Origin: Flammula alnicola
Taxonomy: Eukaryota; Basidiomycota; Agaricomycetes; Agaricales; Strophariaceae
Length of the DNA: 64,000 bases
Direction of reading: 5' to 3'
NCBI GenBank assembly: GCA_015499995.1
Contig: JADNRV010000109.1
Span: 1-64,000, forward strand
Under the pieces are notes generated by a model. It searched no databases and was not told the DNA's origin. It saw only the letters and a program-made list of their open reading frames with translations. The position numbers and the translations under genes are program-made. Numbering within the stretch: the first letter of the stretch is position 1; each line of letters begins with the position of its first letter. This document shows positions 10,223-20,848 of the stretch, piece by piece.

Positions 10223-12209
10223 TCAGTTGTCGGTCTGCATAGGAGCCTCTTCGCGCTCGTCGAGATCGTCAGCCTCGCGAGAGTTGTCGGGCTCCTGGGG
10301 GTCGCGAGTGTCAGAAAGCACGTCCTCGTTGAAAAGGTCCGCAGCTGAAGGCTGAGTAGCAGCGACCTCGGAATAGGCAGCGGAACGAGAGGGCGCTTGT
10401 TGAGAGGTACTGGCAACCGAAGGGTCGGTAGCGTGGTATGACCTGAACGTGGCGTCAGCAGCTATGAAGGCAAGGGCAGTCGAAGAATCATCCTCGGGCA
10501 GGCTGGCGAAATAGCCGTTGAGAGATGCCATGGGAGGGAAACCTTTCTGAGTGGCCGACTTGTCGAGGTAGTCGTTGAGAAGGGAATGGTCCCCACTGAG
10601 TAGGGTTTCCAAGATGTCCATGTCCTTGAAGCGAGGGCTGACGACGTGACCAGGAGGAAACTCCTTTCGGAGGTATCGAGCGTGCTCGATTAGCTGCAGA
10701 ATAAAATAAGCAGCATTTCGATTGGCGCAATTGGCGAGTTGGGCAAACAAGGTCGCATCCTGGAGGAGCCGGTTAATTTGGAGAACAAGGACACGAAGCT
10801 CTAAAAACAAAAAGTTAGAATAAAAGAAAGAAAGAAAAAGCAAAACAGTTACGCACGCTCGCGTGAGGAGGAAATGAACGGCGAAATCGACTCGAGCACC
10901 TGGTCGAGCTCCTGAGGGTTAAGCTCGAACGTGCAGCGCGACTTGCCACCCCTCTGGCAAGGTCCACAGCGACGACCCCAACCGATAAACTTGCACTCAT
11001 GAGGCTCACCCTTAAAAGAAAGGGTGGTACACGCGAGGCAACGACCGGGATTCTATAAATAAATAAGTTGGCAACAAAAAAGGGATATAAAAGAAAGAAA
11101 GACAGACCTGCAACCGCTCATGCATCTGGAAGTCAACTTGCGAAGCAGAGATCGCTTCGGGATGAGGAGGACCGGGGGCAGCCAGAATACGCTGAGCCGC
11201 GACCTCACGAGGCAAGAGGTCCGGCTTCTTAGCCTTGCCTTTAACCTTGGAAGGTTTCGGGGTGGGCTTGGGTTTGTCGTCTAACTCGTCGATTTGTTCG
11301 TCATCGGAGTCTTGAGGTTCAATGACGGAAGAGGCGGTCAGTGACTTCGAAGCAACCGGAGCCGCCTTGGTGACCGGAGCTAGAAATAGTAGGTTAGAAA
11401 GACAAAATGCAGGGAGGACAAAACCACTTACAAGTCGCGCGAGTGAAGGTCTTGCGTGTTTTGGAAGAAGAGGCAGCAGTGGCAGGAGCTGCGCTGGCCT
11501 TGAAAGGAAGAGTGGCCTGAGCATGGGGAGCGGTCTTGAGTTGAGAACGGGAACGGGTCGAAATGGAAGGAGCTGGAGATGGGTCAACGGGAAGATGGGT
11601 GACCGGTGTGGGGGATCTAAATAGTCCGTTAAGAAAGAATAAAAAGCGGAGGGGGAGAAATCGAGACTTACCGACTCTCTGACGCTTTTTGGGAGGACCG
11701 GTTTTGGAGGGAGCAGGAGGGAGGACTTCAGGGGAGGAATCAGACTCTTCTGAAACCTCTGCTTCCTCCTCGCTATCCTCAACGGGCTCCCCAGTGTATT
11801 CATAAACCGCAGGGAGGCGCATCGACAGAATGAAGTGGTTGTCTGGCTAAAACAAATGGAAGTAAGGTTAATAAAGGGAGAAAAGAAGAGAAAAAGGCAA
11901 AAAACATACATGAAAATCGGCGGGGGACTTGCGAATTAGCCAGGCATTCCAGGCAGGCGGACGGCTGCCAAGCTCGTATGCTGCAATGGAAAGTGAAGTG
12001 GCAAAAGCACGAAACGCGTCGCAGTCCTGGATGTCCTCAGGAAAGCGGGCGAGGTGTTTCGAAAGCGGGGCATGGATAGCATTGATGGTGCTAAGAATAT
12101 CAGACGCAGGAGGGTGTCAGCCAGAAGCCCGGTGGGAGCTGAACATCCGGGCGGTAGGCTTGATCAAGTCGCGAATGAGAGCGAAGTGGTCGGGGGGAGT
12201 CGAAGCCAT
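10223..12209 (-). pseudogene. AS4: antisense spliced cysteine-cluster gene (fourth copy, one stop codon)
   Basis: Start MASTPPDHFALIRDLIK at 12209. The frame meets TGA at 12119-12117 (FSSHRASG, stop, HPPASDI) and then continues open to a GTATGT donor, so a single nonsense change, probably Trp to stop, breaks it. The following exons read FILSMRLPAVYEYTGEP (acidic), a proline/serine-rich linker, and KPKPTPKPSKVKGKAKK. The cysteine cluster is GRCLACTT, HECKFIGWGRRCGPC, SRCTF. The last exon (LRVLVLQINRLLQ to EEAPMQTDN) is helical with an acidic end. The cluster is C-x2-C, C-x7-C-x2-C, C, as in AS2. The joint near 11600 has two possible acceptors and was not resolved. Function unknown. Confidence 0.6.
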
Positions 12210-12638
12210 GGTGGAAATGAAAGAAGAGAAGTAGGGAGAAAAAGTTGAACTTGTGGAAGTTAAAAGGGCAGGGGACACGTGAGCAGCCGGGAGCGACCGA
12301 ACACTGAAGAATGCGAGAGAAAAGAAAAGAAAAAAGGTGGAAGCGACGCACGGGAGGGCGATCGCGAAAGCCTGAGCTTAACAATTCCCTAGAGGGAAGG
12401 AGCGGCGCTAGAGATACAGCGCAGGCTAAAGATAGATCCATGTTCGGAGATGGGCGCTTGTGCCATGCAACTTACACAATCGGAAGTACACATCAAAAGT
12501 CAAAGAACAGGAGACACAAAGAGCTAGCGGCAACGCTGCAACTAGTTTAGCAGCACTAGAAAACAAAGCGATAAACAGAGTGTCAACTAGTAGGAAATAA
12601 AGAGCAGACCACTAGTGGTGCTCAAGGGATGAGTCCGG
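12210..12638. other. Leader between AS4 and hairpin 4
   Basis: No convincing coding region. Pyrimidine-rich on the minus strand just upstream of the AS4 start, as expected for a fungal promoter or leader. No clear TATA box was seen. Confidence 0.3.
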
Positions 12639-12674
12639 TTGATTGAGGACAGTCAAGATTTTGTGGGGGGGAGA
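12639..12674 (+). promoter_or_regulatory. Hairpin plus polypurine tract, copy 4
   Basis: Stem TTGATTG (12639-12645) with CAGTCAA (12650-12656), loop AGGA. All seven positions pair, one as G-U. The purine tract TTGTGGGGGGGAGA follows from 12661 and abuts the LTR start TGATAGGGCC at 12675. Confidence 0.65.
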
Positions 12675-14125
12675 TGATAGGGCCGCAAACCGGCCACGCG
12701 TGAATTTCATGATATATCATCTTTTACCTATAGAATATAACCGAGATAGAGAGACTATAATGCACCCAAGTTAGTAGTCTAAGGCCTAGCTATGCGACTA
12801 CTAGCTGTCATATAACCTGTGACAATAGTGATCAGACGTGGTTCAGAGCTAGCTGAGTCCGTGTGATAAGCCGGGAGACAGTTAAAAGTCAGAAAACAGT
12901 GAAACATAGAACGCATAAGTCATAAACGACTAGCGAGGCATAAACGCACCATGGGGAATAAATTAAAAGACTTCTGGATGCTTTGGAAACAGTGCACGGC
13001 AAATTCAGTACAATCAGTGTATTGCTGAATAGCTAGCTACAAAATACTGCGGCTAGGAGCGTGAGACACAGCTAGCTGAAGTTAGATGCAAGTGCGTCGA
13101 ATACTAGCTAGCGTATCTTGTGACTTACTATGAGACGCACGGGACGCGGACGCGTTAGTTAGACGCACGCTCTACCCTCTACCTGCGGGAGTACCAAAAG
13201 TGGTAATAGGACGAGAAAGGAAAGATGGAGCCAGCATCAATGATGGCCGCAGATCCGGAATAAAGCAGCACCGCTAGCCGAGACGCACGCATGATGCGCA
13301 TGGTACGCGGAAGTCAGGAGCGTCCTAGCGCGCTAAAATGGGATGAATTTCCAAATCCCTTGACCTCTATCTGGTCACCTGGAATACCCAACCCTATACC
13401 CATTGCCTGCAGGCATTATTTACATGAGATAAGAATGTTTTACACTATTTTATTCGCATACCAGAACCACACATAGCTGTAGTATAAAAGATGTACTTTT
13501 GTAGCTAGTTACCTTAAGCAATCTCTTCCCTGTTTTATTTCGAGCTAAGACGCAGTGTCTAGTAAGAAAGAAGGTGAATAAAGGATCAGTTTGACTTCAT
13601 AGAGTTCGTTTGAAAGCCAGAGAAGGCTTAGTTAATAAAGAGAAAGTTCTTGAGGACAAGGTCCAAGAATTTAGAAGCCAGAGTGTGCTTAGAGGCCAAG
13701 AGAGCGCCTAGAGAGTCAGAAACAGAGTCCACAGTGGGCTAGCAGATCGTTCAGAAGGTAGCGCACAGTGCGGCCTTAGCTTCAGACGAGTTCCCAAAAC
13801 TTCAGAGCAGCTAGTTGCTTCGAAAGTCGAGCTAGTAGCGTCCTAGAGATCCTTTCTCAAACATAAAACCCTAAAATCAATAAAACCGTTCATCCCTGTG
13901 ATAAAATGAAGCTTGAAACTACAATAAAAATGTGTATTTGAATAATCCCTCATACCCACTTAAACGAACCATGAGGCACTGTCTACAAGTCAGCTAGTTG
14001 AACAAAATAGACATTGTGGAGCAAAGCACACTACATATTTCTGAAGCTAGTAGAGCGTCGCTCGAGCTAGTTAGGATCTCGCTCCACAGTTGTGTGTGTG
14101 GTTTAGGTCGCTGAGTGCGTAGCGG
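12675..14125 (+). repeat. Gypsy 3' LTR (right arm of inverted pair)
   Basis: The LTR begins immediately after polypurine tract 4 and ends at GAGTGCGTAGCGG, where similarity to the reverse copy at 8002-9452 stops. Both arms measure about 1.45 kb. The end lacks the usual CA, and no target duplication is visible, so either the true 3' tip is missing or this family has an atypical end. Just beyond it lies a coding region that it interrupts. Confidence 0.7.
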
Positions 14126-14640
14126 GTCTCTCACCGGGACTTCTTGTCCCTGTGTTCAGATCTGATGGACCTGTAATCCCGAGGTGAATCACACCTAAAG
14201 GAGAAAAGTAAGGCTCAGCATAAATAGACACATTGATTTATCGAAACTCACATGTCGATGTCGGAAGCCATGGAAGAACTGGCTGCACGACGAGATTTAC
14301 GAGAAGGGTTGTGAGTTTTCTTAGGTGTCGATGGCTCGACTGCTGCAACCTCATCAACTCTGTTTCACGGCAATTATTCAATTAGAGAGTAACAAACATC
14401 AGACAGGTAGAACATACATTTCAACGTCAGAGAAATCAGGTGAGATGATGCGGCGTTCGAGTCTAGCAGACCTGGTGTTACTTTTGATGGCCAACCTTTC
14501 TGCAGCCTGCATTGCACTGGAAAGGAAGCAGAAGTGAAATAAATAAGTTGACTTGTGTCATATATTCATGCACTCACCGTCTAGAATCAGATGCAACAGG
14601 TGGACGGCATTGACTGTTGCAAATAAACAGGCAATCAGCA
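14126..14640 (-). pseudogene. Unknown gene interrupted by the gypsy LTR
   Basis: Minus-strand exons with good splice sites can be joined: QCRPPVASDSR, then RAMQAAERLAIKSNTRSARL to PDFSDVEI, then VDEVAAVEPSTPKKTHN to SMASDIDM, then CDSPRDYRSIRSEHRDKK. The last piece ends at a GTGAGA donor right at the LTR junction, so the LTR sits in what was an intron or just inside it. The product is basic and low-complexity and was not recognised. The 5' end upstream of 14640 was not found. Confidence 0.4.
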
Positions 14641-14819
14641 ACATACACAAAAGAGGATATCAGTGGCCAGAACGGGTATATCTAAGCGAATACGAGCAAA
14701 AAAAAAATTCAAAATTCAACACTTCAGGCAACCACTTGACAGTACTATATAATGGGGGTTACATACTATGTATAAGACTCCCTTCATAGGGGCAGATATA
14801 TTGGTCTTCCTCATTTCCT

Positions 14820-15735
14820 CTCTGGTCCTCCCTCATTTTGCCTCTGGGACTTCCATCTTCCTGTAGGTATTCCCAGTATATATGATATCTTTAATTTGGT
14901 CTTCCCCAAAACTGTATAAGAATCACATTAGGTATTCCTGATGTTTGGGAGTCCCAAATGAATCTGCACTGTATGCTATCTTTGTGACCTCAGGATGTGT
15001 GGCAATCTTCATCATGCAGTACTGGGAGTATGCACAGACCAAGAAGACTGGCTGATTTGTCAATATGCTCTGCATTGAGTGTGATAAAGTGTGAAACTTA
15101 TGCAGATAGGTTTTAGGTTTTAATATACACTGTGTGGACCCTTAGCAGGATGTGCAGCCAATGGAAAAGGGGATAAGTACTTTAGAGAAATAAAAAATTA
15201 GATATGCATCACATATAGCACAATTAGAAGCTTTCCTAGTTTGTGCACCATTGTGTTCACTTTGTGCTTGCAGACTTCCAATTATTTAGTACTAGTAAGT
15301 AATTCAATTGGGAGTCCCACTCTTATTTTTTAGACCTGATCTGGGACTCCCTATTCTCTTTTAAGGGATCCCCAATCAACACCTGGTCCACTTTCATGGG
15401 AATCCCATCTCTATCTGTTCAATCCCCCATGGACTTCCCAAACGTGGGGAAGGAATCTGAGGGATTCCCTCTCGATCTTTAATGCAGGTTGTTGGGCATC
15501 CCAATCGGACTTATAAGTTGAACCATGGGCATCCCTGAGCATATCAAGGGACTCCCAATCCATGTCTAATTTCTCCTGCTTGGGCATCCCATTCTGTTAC
15601 ATAAATAGTTTCTGGTCTTCCCAAACTACTCTTTCACACCTAATCTGGGACTCCCTATTCTCTTTAAGGGATTCCCAATTTATGTCTCATTTCTCCTGCA
15701 TGGGCATCCCATTCTATTACATAAATAGTCTTGAG
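14820..15735. repeat. Dense array of short GGGANTCCC-type palindromes
   Basis: About 900 bp carry well over a dozen short motifs of the form GGGANTCCC or GGGCATCCC (a near-palindrome), irregularly spaced. Longer direct repeats are built on them. A ~59 bp unit ending CATCCCATTCTRTTACATAAATAG occurs at about 15545-15610 and 15671-15729. A unit GGGACTCCCTATTCTCTTT occurs near 15340 and 15643. No coding region is evident. Confidence 0.6.
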
Positions 15736-16125
15736 AATAACATGGGTAACCAATGGGTAAATATGCAGCGATGAGATAGTAAGAGATCAGCATGTTGTGG
15801 AGACTTTCTAATGAAAGAATGTGACATGTGTTACCTATGTGTGTCCACCGATCACTTCGTGACAAAGTGTGATCAATGTGCGGAAGACGGCATGTCAGCG
15901 GCGTGGACTATTCCCATCAAATTTTAATCAACTCCGCTACAGCGCTGTATGCAATATTTACCGTTCTGGGTTTTCAAAGTTCCGGCTGCCTATAGTATAT
16001 CACACAATTTTTTTGGCCGGCCATATTTGTTAGTAACCTGTGATATAAATGTGAAATTAACAAACCCAGCGCTAATTGAGACAAGAAATCAAATCACAAA
16101 ATAACAATTTTCTCTTTCAGAATAT

Positions 16126-16151
16126 CCGCGCAATGCACGGGTCACAACTAG
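16126..16151 (+). mobile_element. Possible Helitron 3' end
   Basis: A GC-rich short hairpin (CCGCGC AAT GCACGG, one mismatch) is followed 7 nt later by CTAG and then T. Hairpin plus CTRR at the 3' end with insertion before T is the signature of rolling-circle Helitrons. No 5' TC end or Rep/helicase gene was found, so this would be a non-autonomous copy covering part of 14.1-16.15 kb. Confidence 0.35.
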
Positions 16152-16228
16152 TTTACTAAATGCTGACTTCATGGGATATGGGACATGGTATTTATACAAC
16201 GTAATAATCAGATTGATTAGAAAATGTA

Positions 16229-19200
16229 TTAGATAAAATGGTTCTGACGGAAGGCATCTGCCAAGTCCACAGCTTCTAATGTGTCGATCAATGCTGAGTC
16301 AATTTCAATGACTTCGTCGTCAGAAGCTATCACTGAATCACTGTCGTCGTCGGCATCCCCTTGGTTATTCGAAAAATAGCTGTCAGAGCTGCGCTCAATT
16401 GTATGAGCAGTCACTTCCGTTATTCGAGCATTCATAATTTCATCTTCAGTTGGTCCCCATTCAGGAAGCAAATCACCAGTGCCAGGCACCACAGATTGCA
16501 GCGTCTTGTGCCAACCCACAAGCAAGGAGAGAAGCTCATCCTTGCACAATTGCAATTGATAGCGTAGCTCTCCTGCATCTAAACCAAGTCAAGGAATAAT
16601 TAATGAAATGGTGACGATAAGAATATGAAAATTTAGCATACCCGTTGCATTATATGCCATACTAACAACATCCCACTCTTCTGCAAACCAAAACTGAAGG
16701 GATGATCGCTCCCATGCAAGGCGATCCTCTTCTTCGATGCATCGATCAAGCTCCAGCATTGCCTTTATGCTGGATCGCACATTGTCGTCAGAAAGCCATA
16801 ATGGAGGAGCTACTGATGCATGGGGATTATCCAGGGTATCATCGAGCCCGATATCCTGCCAAATATCATCGTCGACATCGAGCGCAAAAAGACCAGACAT
16901 GTCTATTTCTTCTGGACAAACAGCTCCGCGGGGAGCTTTACGTTGAGCTTTCAAATTACTCATGACTTTGCATAGTTTGTTGTAATCGCGGGCGAGCTTC
17001 TGTATACTGGGGTCACGTTGTTTTACTGAGTTTTCTGTGTGTTGGTCAATCTTCTGGTCTGAAAGTAGAAGGCATTGAGCGCATGCTACTGACGATAGAC
17101 ACTCCCCAGATGATGACTTACTATTAACTTGATGCCGAAAAGATCTCTCCAAGCGATCAAGCTCGAACTTCCGAGAGCGAAGCCTTTCCCTAAGACGGAT
17201 TTTGAGTGCTCGAGTGTTCATTCGAGTGGATATGAATGGATTGTTGGCTAGCTGCTTCAGCTTTGCACGCTCATCGACTCCAAGACCATTTTCCGCTGCT
17301 TTAACCTGAGCTGCTGCCTTTTCAAATCGCTCGCGCACTTCAGGAAGTCGTAATTCCGCCTCGGCAATTGCGTAGTCTTCTGAAAGATCATCCGATATTA
17401 CATCCTCAAGTTTGTGAACCTGGCCTTTCAGAATATCCCTGGCTTTCCGAAGCCGCATTGCCTTCTGGACGGCATCCCTTCCTTTGTGTTTCGATTGTCC
17501 TGGTAATTCGTTAGTGCAGGTAAAGATAGATAGAAAATTGATCGACTTACGGGGAAGTGGCTTCGTCTGGGAAACAACTTGATTATCCCACTCACGACGA
17601 AGTAGGGCAATTTCCTGGCCACATTCCTCCAAGATTTGTTCCGCCTCGAGTCTTTTTTCATGACAATGCCTAGTACGTCTGAGTAACCAATGGCCAAAGT
17701 GACGAAGGCTCTCCCTTTCTGCGTGAAGTATTTGGCGATCGAGAGTGTAGAGGCGTTGATAATGCTAGATTATTTATCAATTTAGATAATGTACCAGTGA
17801 TCAAAAGGAGGTCGAGTACTCACGCCACAGACACGCAAGTATGGAATTAAAATTTGCAGCGACTTCCACAATCGCTTGCACCCTTCTCCATCTGAGAGTC
17901 CAAACCCAATGCACTTCCGTGGATGATATATGATTTGGCATGCCCATTGATGACCGAAGGCGTGAAAAACTGAGATTGCAAACATGAGACGCAGCAGATA
18001 TCTATCCAAAAATCCCCACTTGATGCAACTCTGATGTAACTGACAGCCGATATCGTAAAGAAGGCCAACAACAAATGTGGAGGGTATGTTCTGGAATAAC
18101 ATCTCCAAAAGCACGAGAGTATAGTACTGTTTCTCTCCCGCCGAGTTCATACTGACAATCCACAGTACACGATCATGACGACAGAGAAGGGCCATGAGAG
18201 CAGTTTCCGAGAAGAACTGAGTACTAGCCTTCTGTCGATGTTCATCAGCAGCGTAAAAGCTTTCTTGGCATGTTGCAAGAACGGATCGAGGAACTTGCAT
18301 TGGGCCATCAAATCCATCTTCAGGCTCTTGAGCGCTGGTAGTGGCATCCTTCCGCGGTCGTTTCACCGGCTTCGATCGAGCTGAGGATTGACTAGGATGA
18401 ACTGTTTCGATATACTCCTCCATATGCCGGGTGGAGGTTTCCGAGACGAACACAGTTTCAGGATGCTCACGAGGCAGGTCCTTGTCTCCTGCATTACGTT
18501 TCTGCTTGAAGCAAGCATCCATGCAAACGATGATATCCGGACTGTCCAAAATCCGATTAGAATTGAGTACGCAAAACGAGAAATGATATAATCTACTCAC
18601 CCTTTAGATTCAGAAGGACGAGGGAACTTCCCTCCAAAGCAAAGTGGGCAGCGAGAACGAAGGTAGTCACTGGGTCGAGTTCGAGGTGGAGGGTCCGGAA
18701 AAGGGTTTTCACACTCCTCCTCCTCTTCTTCTTCTACAGAAGCACGTCGTTTTCGAGACTGAGTATTTGGAGTTGATGGGGTGTTTGGGTGTGCCTGGAC
18801 TCGAGGTGTATCTTCCACATCAGAAACATCATCTGCAGGAGACGTAGCAGAGGTGCTATGAGTGTTTAGAGGTGTGGAAGCATGGCACCCATCATTGTAC
18901 TCAGTGCCTAGCTGACGAGTATGATAAAGGACGTTGTTAATGTGCTGGTTTGTGTAGTCTTGTAGCATATTAAACCAGCGCAGTGCCTCTCCAAATCGTT
19001 TTCGAAGTGAATCCTACACGGAGACGTTGAGAAAATGCAATTAACAACGAGTAGACAAAAAATTACCTTCATAGATAACCGATATCCCTGGCTTTCGAGA
19101 AACCCCTCAACAGTCTTACACCACGCCGTTGTATTCGGGGCAATGTTCAAGAAGAGTCTTGAAACAAACTCTAGAACACGAATGTCTACAGCTAAGGTTG

Positions 19201-19892
19201 GCGCCAGTGGAGCGCACGGGAAGACTCCGCGACTAAGAAGCTGTCGGGAGGCGGGGTGGCACCGGCAAACTTGTATTGTAATAGATTCGATAACTGACAA
19301 GGATTAAGCAAGGATTAAGTCAGTATTAATCAAACAGAGATATTAAAAATGTACTATGAAACTGAACGATCGTCACACTCAAGGTTCGCTTGGATTCGCC
19401 ACCACAGGAACAACGGAATGGAGCAGAAATGGGTTCAACATCCAAACGGAGGGATTGAGTATCGTTGACGAGCTTCATGTATGGCAAGATTAACTTAGGA
19501 ATGACATTGAGGAGCCACCGCTGGGTTTGGTTGTCGCGTCGCCGTCGATATCGTGAGGAACTATTCTCCGGTGACCGTGGCCCTGCCAGCGACGACATGA
19601 ATGCAAGCCCACCTAATGATGGCTCTTGGTAATCATCTTGCTCCTCCGATTCCACTGGAGATGGGCGAGGACGTTTATCTTGAGGTCGATCGCCGGCAAA
19701 TCCAATTTGACCAGAAAGCGATGGTAGGCCACTTGCCTGCGTGAGAGTGATGCCATCTGCAAGATATACAACGGGGCGATCTTTCTTTGGCTTCGAGAGG
19801 TGATGAGGGCGGTCCGACCCTTTGATAGGCGTATACGACTTCGGACTCAAGGTTAAAGCAGAGTCAAATTTTCGAGGAATGGGAGGGCGCAT
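16229..19892 (-). CDS. KDZ (Kyakuja-Dileera-Zisupton) transposase
   Basis: This is a multi-exon transposase of the KDZ class of fungal cut-and-paste elements. From the start at 19892 (MRPPIPRKFDSAL) the order is as follows. First a low-complexity N-terminus, then the CxC1-type cysteine cluster (FRCSCGG, then VCRCHPASRQLL and GVFPCAPLAPTLA, about 19.2-19.4 kb). Next come a Cys pair (RCPLCFGG) and the catalytic core: VCMDACFKQKRN with the first Asp, MALLCRHDRVLW, LLYDIGCQLH with the second Asp, then SVFHAFGHQW and LSDGEGCKRLWKSL with the Glu. Last are QRLYTLDRQILHAERES and a long coiled C-terminus ending AFRQNHFI. Introns of 50-60 nt with consensus ends keep frame throughout; for example GTACAT...CAG near 19330 joins QFH to IIESITIQVC. 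No internal stop was found. The true first exon may lie upstream. Terminal repeats of the element were not located. Confidence 0.9.
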
Positions 19893-20848
19893 CGGAGGAC
19901 AAGATGAAAGTAACGGGAAAAGAGTGGAACATACCATAGGTGGCACCAATGCCAGTTAAAATCCTCTGGGCAGCCAATTGCCTGAGTAATTGTTCGAGTT
20001 TTCTCCGGAGATAATGATCTTATGGCCCCAAATTGCTAAAGTGGCACTTAACCATCACTGCACGGTAAGATGACGATTCAACGAGGGATTCGGTAAAATT
20101 GACAGTACGGATACAAAACGATTAACTAGGTTATGTATGTCAACTTGTAAAGTGGAAAACTACGACAAAGAAAGGGATATTAGCAAAGAAACAGACGAAA
20201 GTGCGGACAAACTCACCAACAAGGAAACAAATGTGTATCTGCCACAATAGGTATCTCTCCCCTCAATAGCAAGCAGTGTTGTCCCTCAATACATATTCTC
20301 GTTACGGGTTAACGCATCGGCCGCACTGGTTTCATATAATGAAGGCAAGTCTATTGAATATACGAAAGACGTTGCTCGCCATTTCCGTGCACTTTCTGTT
20401 CAATACCAGTCTGAGGTTGGCTTAGGAGAACTACAGATACATGGTTAGCGCGTAAGACCTCTGCAAAAAAGAACATGAATGTACACTCAGGGAAGCCTTC
20501 AAAATAGACATAGAATTGAGAGAAATATATCCCAATTTCCGTTGGCAGTATCACGGACTCGGAGTAGGAGGAAGACTACGGTGGCGAACCGCAAGGCTCA
20601 CTCGACATTTGAACTTGCACTGCGCGTCACATGCACCGTCTGTTCACACGCCCTCGATGCAGCACACTCGATGTTCAGCAGCGCGCAATATCGGTACCAC
20701 GGCATGGTGGACTCTATAAACTATCCGGTTAGGCTCTAGGGTACATGTAGTATGTAGAAAAATTGTTTAGAAGTATATGGCTTGTGTATTTTACCCAAAA
20801 ATGTCGGTACAGCACATTATGCATATAATAAGTAGCTTTACTAGACTG
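19893..20848. other. Intergenic, no gene seen
   Basis: Region upstream of the KDZ gene and downstream of the next minus-strand gene. Short open frames exist but none looks like protein. It may contain one KDZ terminal repeat, which was not identified. Confidence 0.4.
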
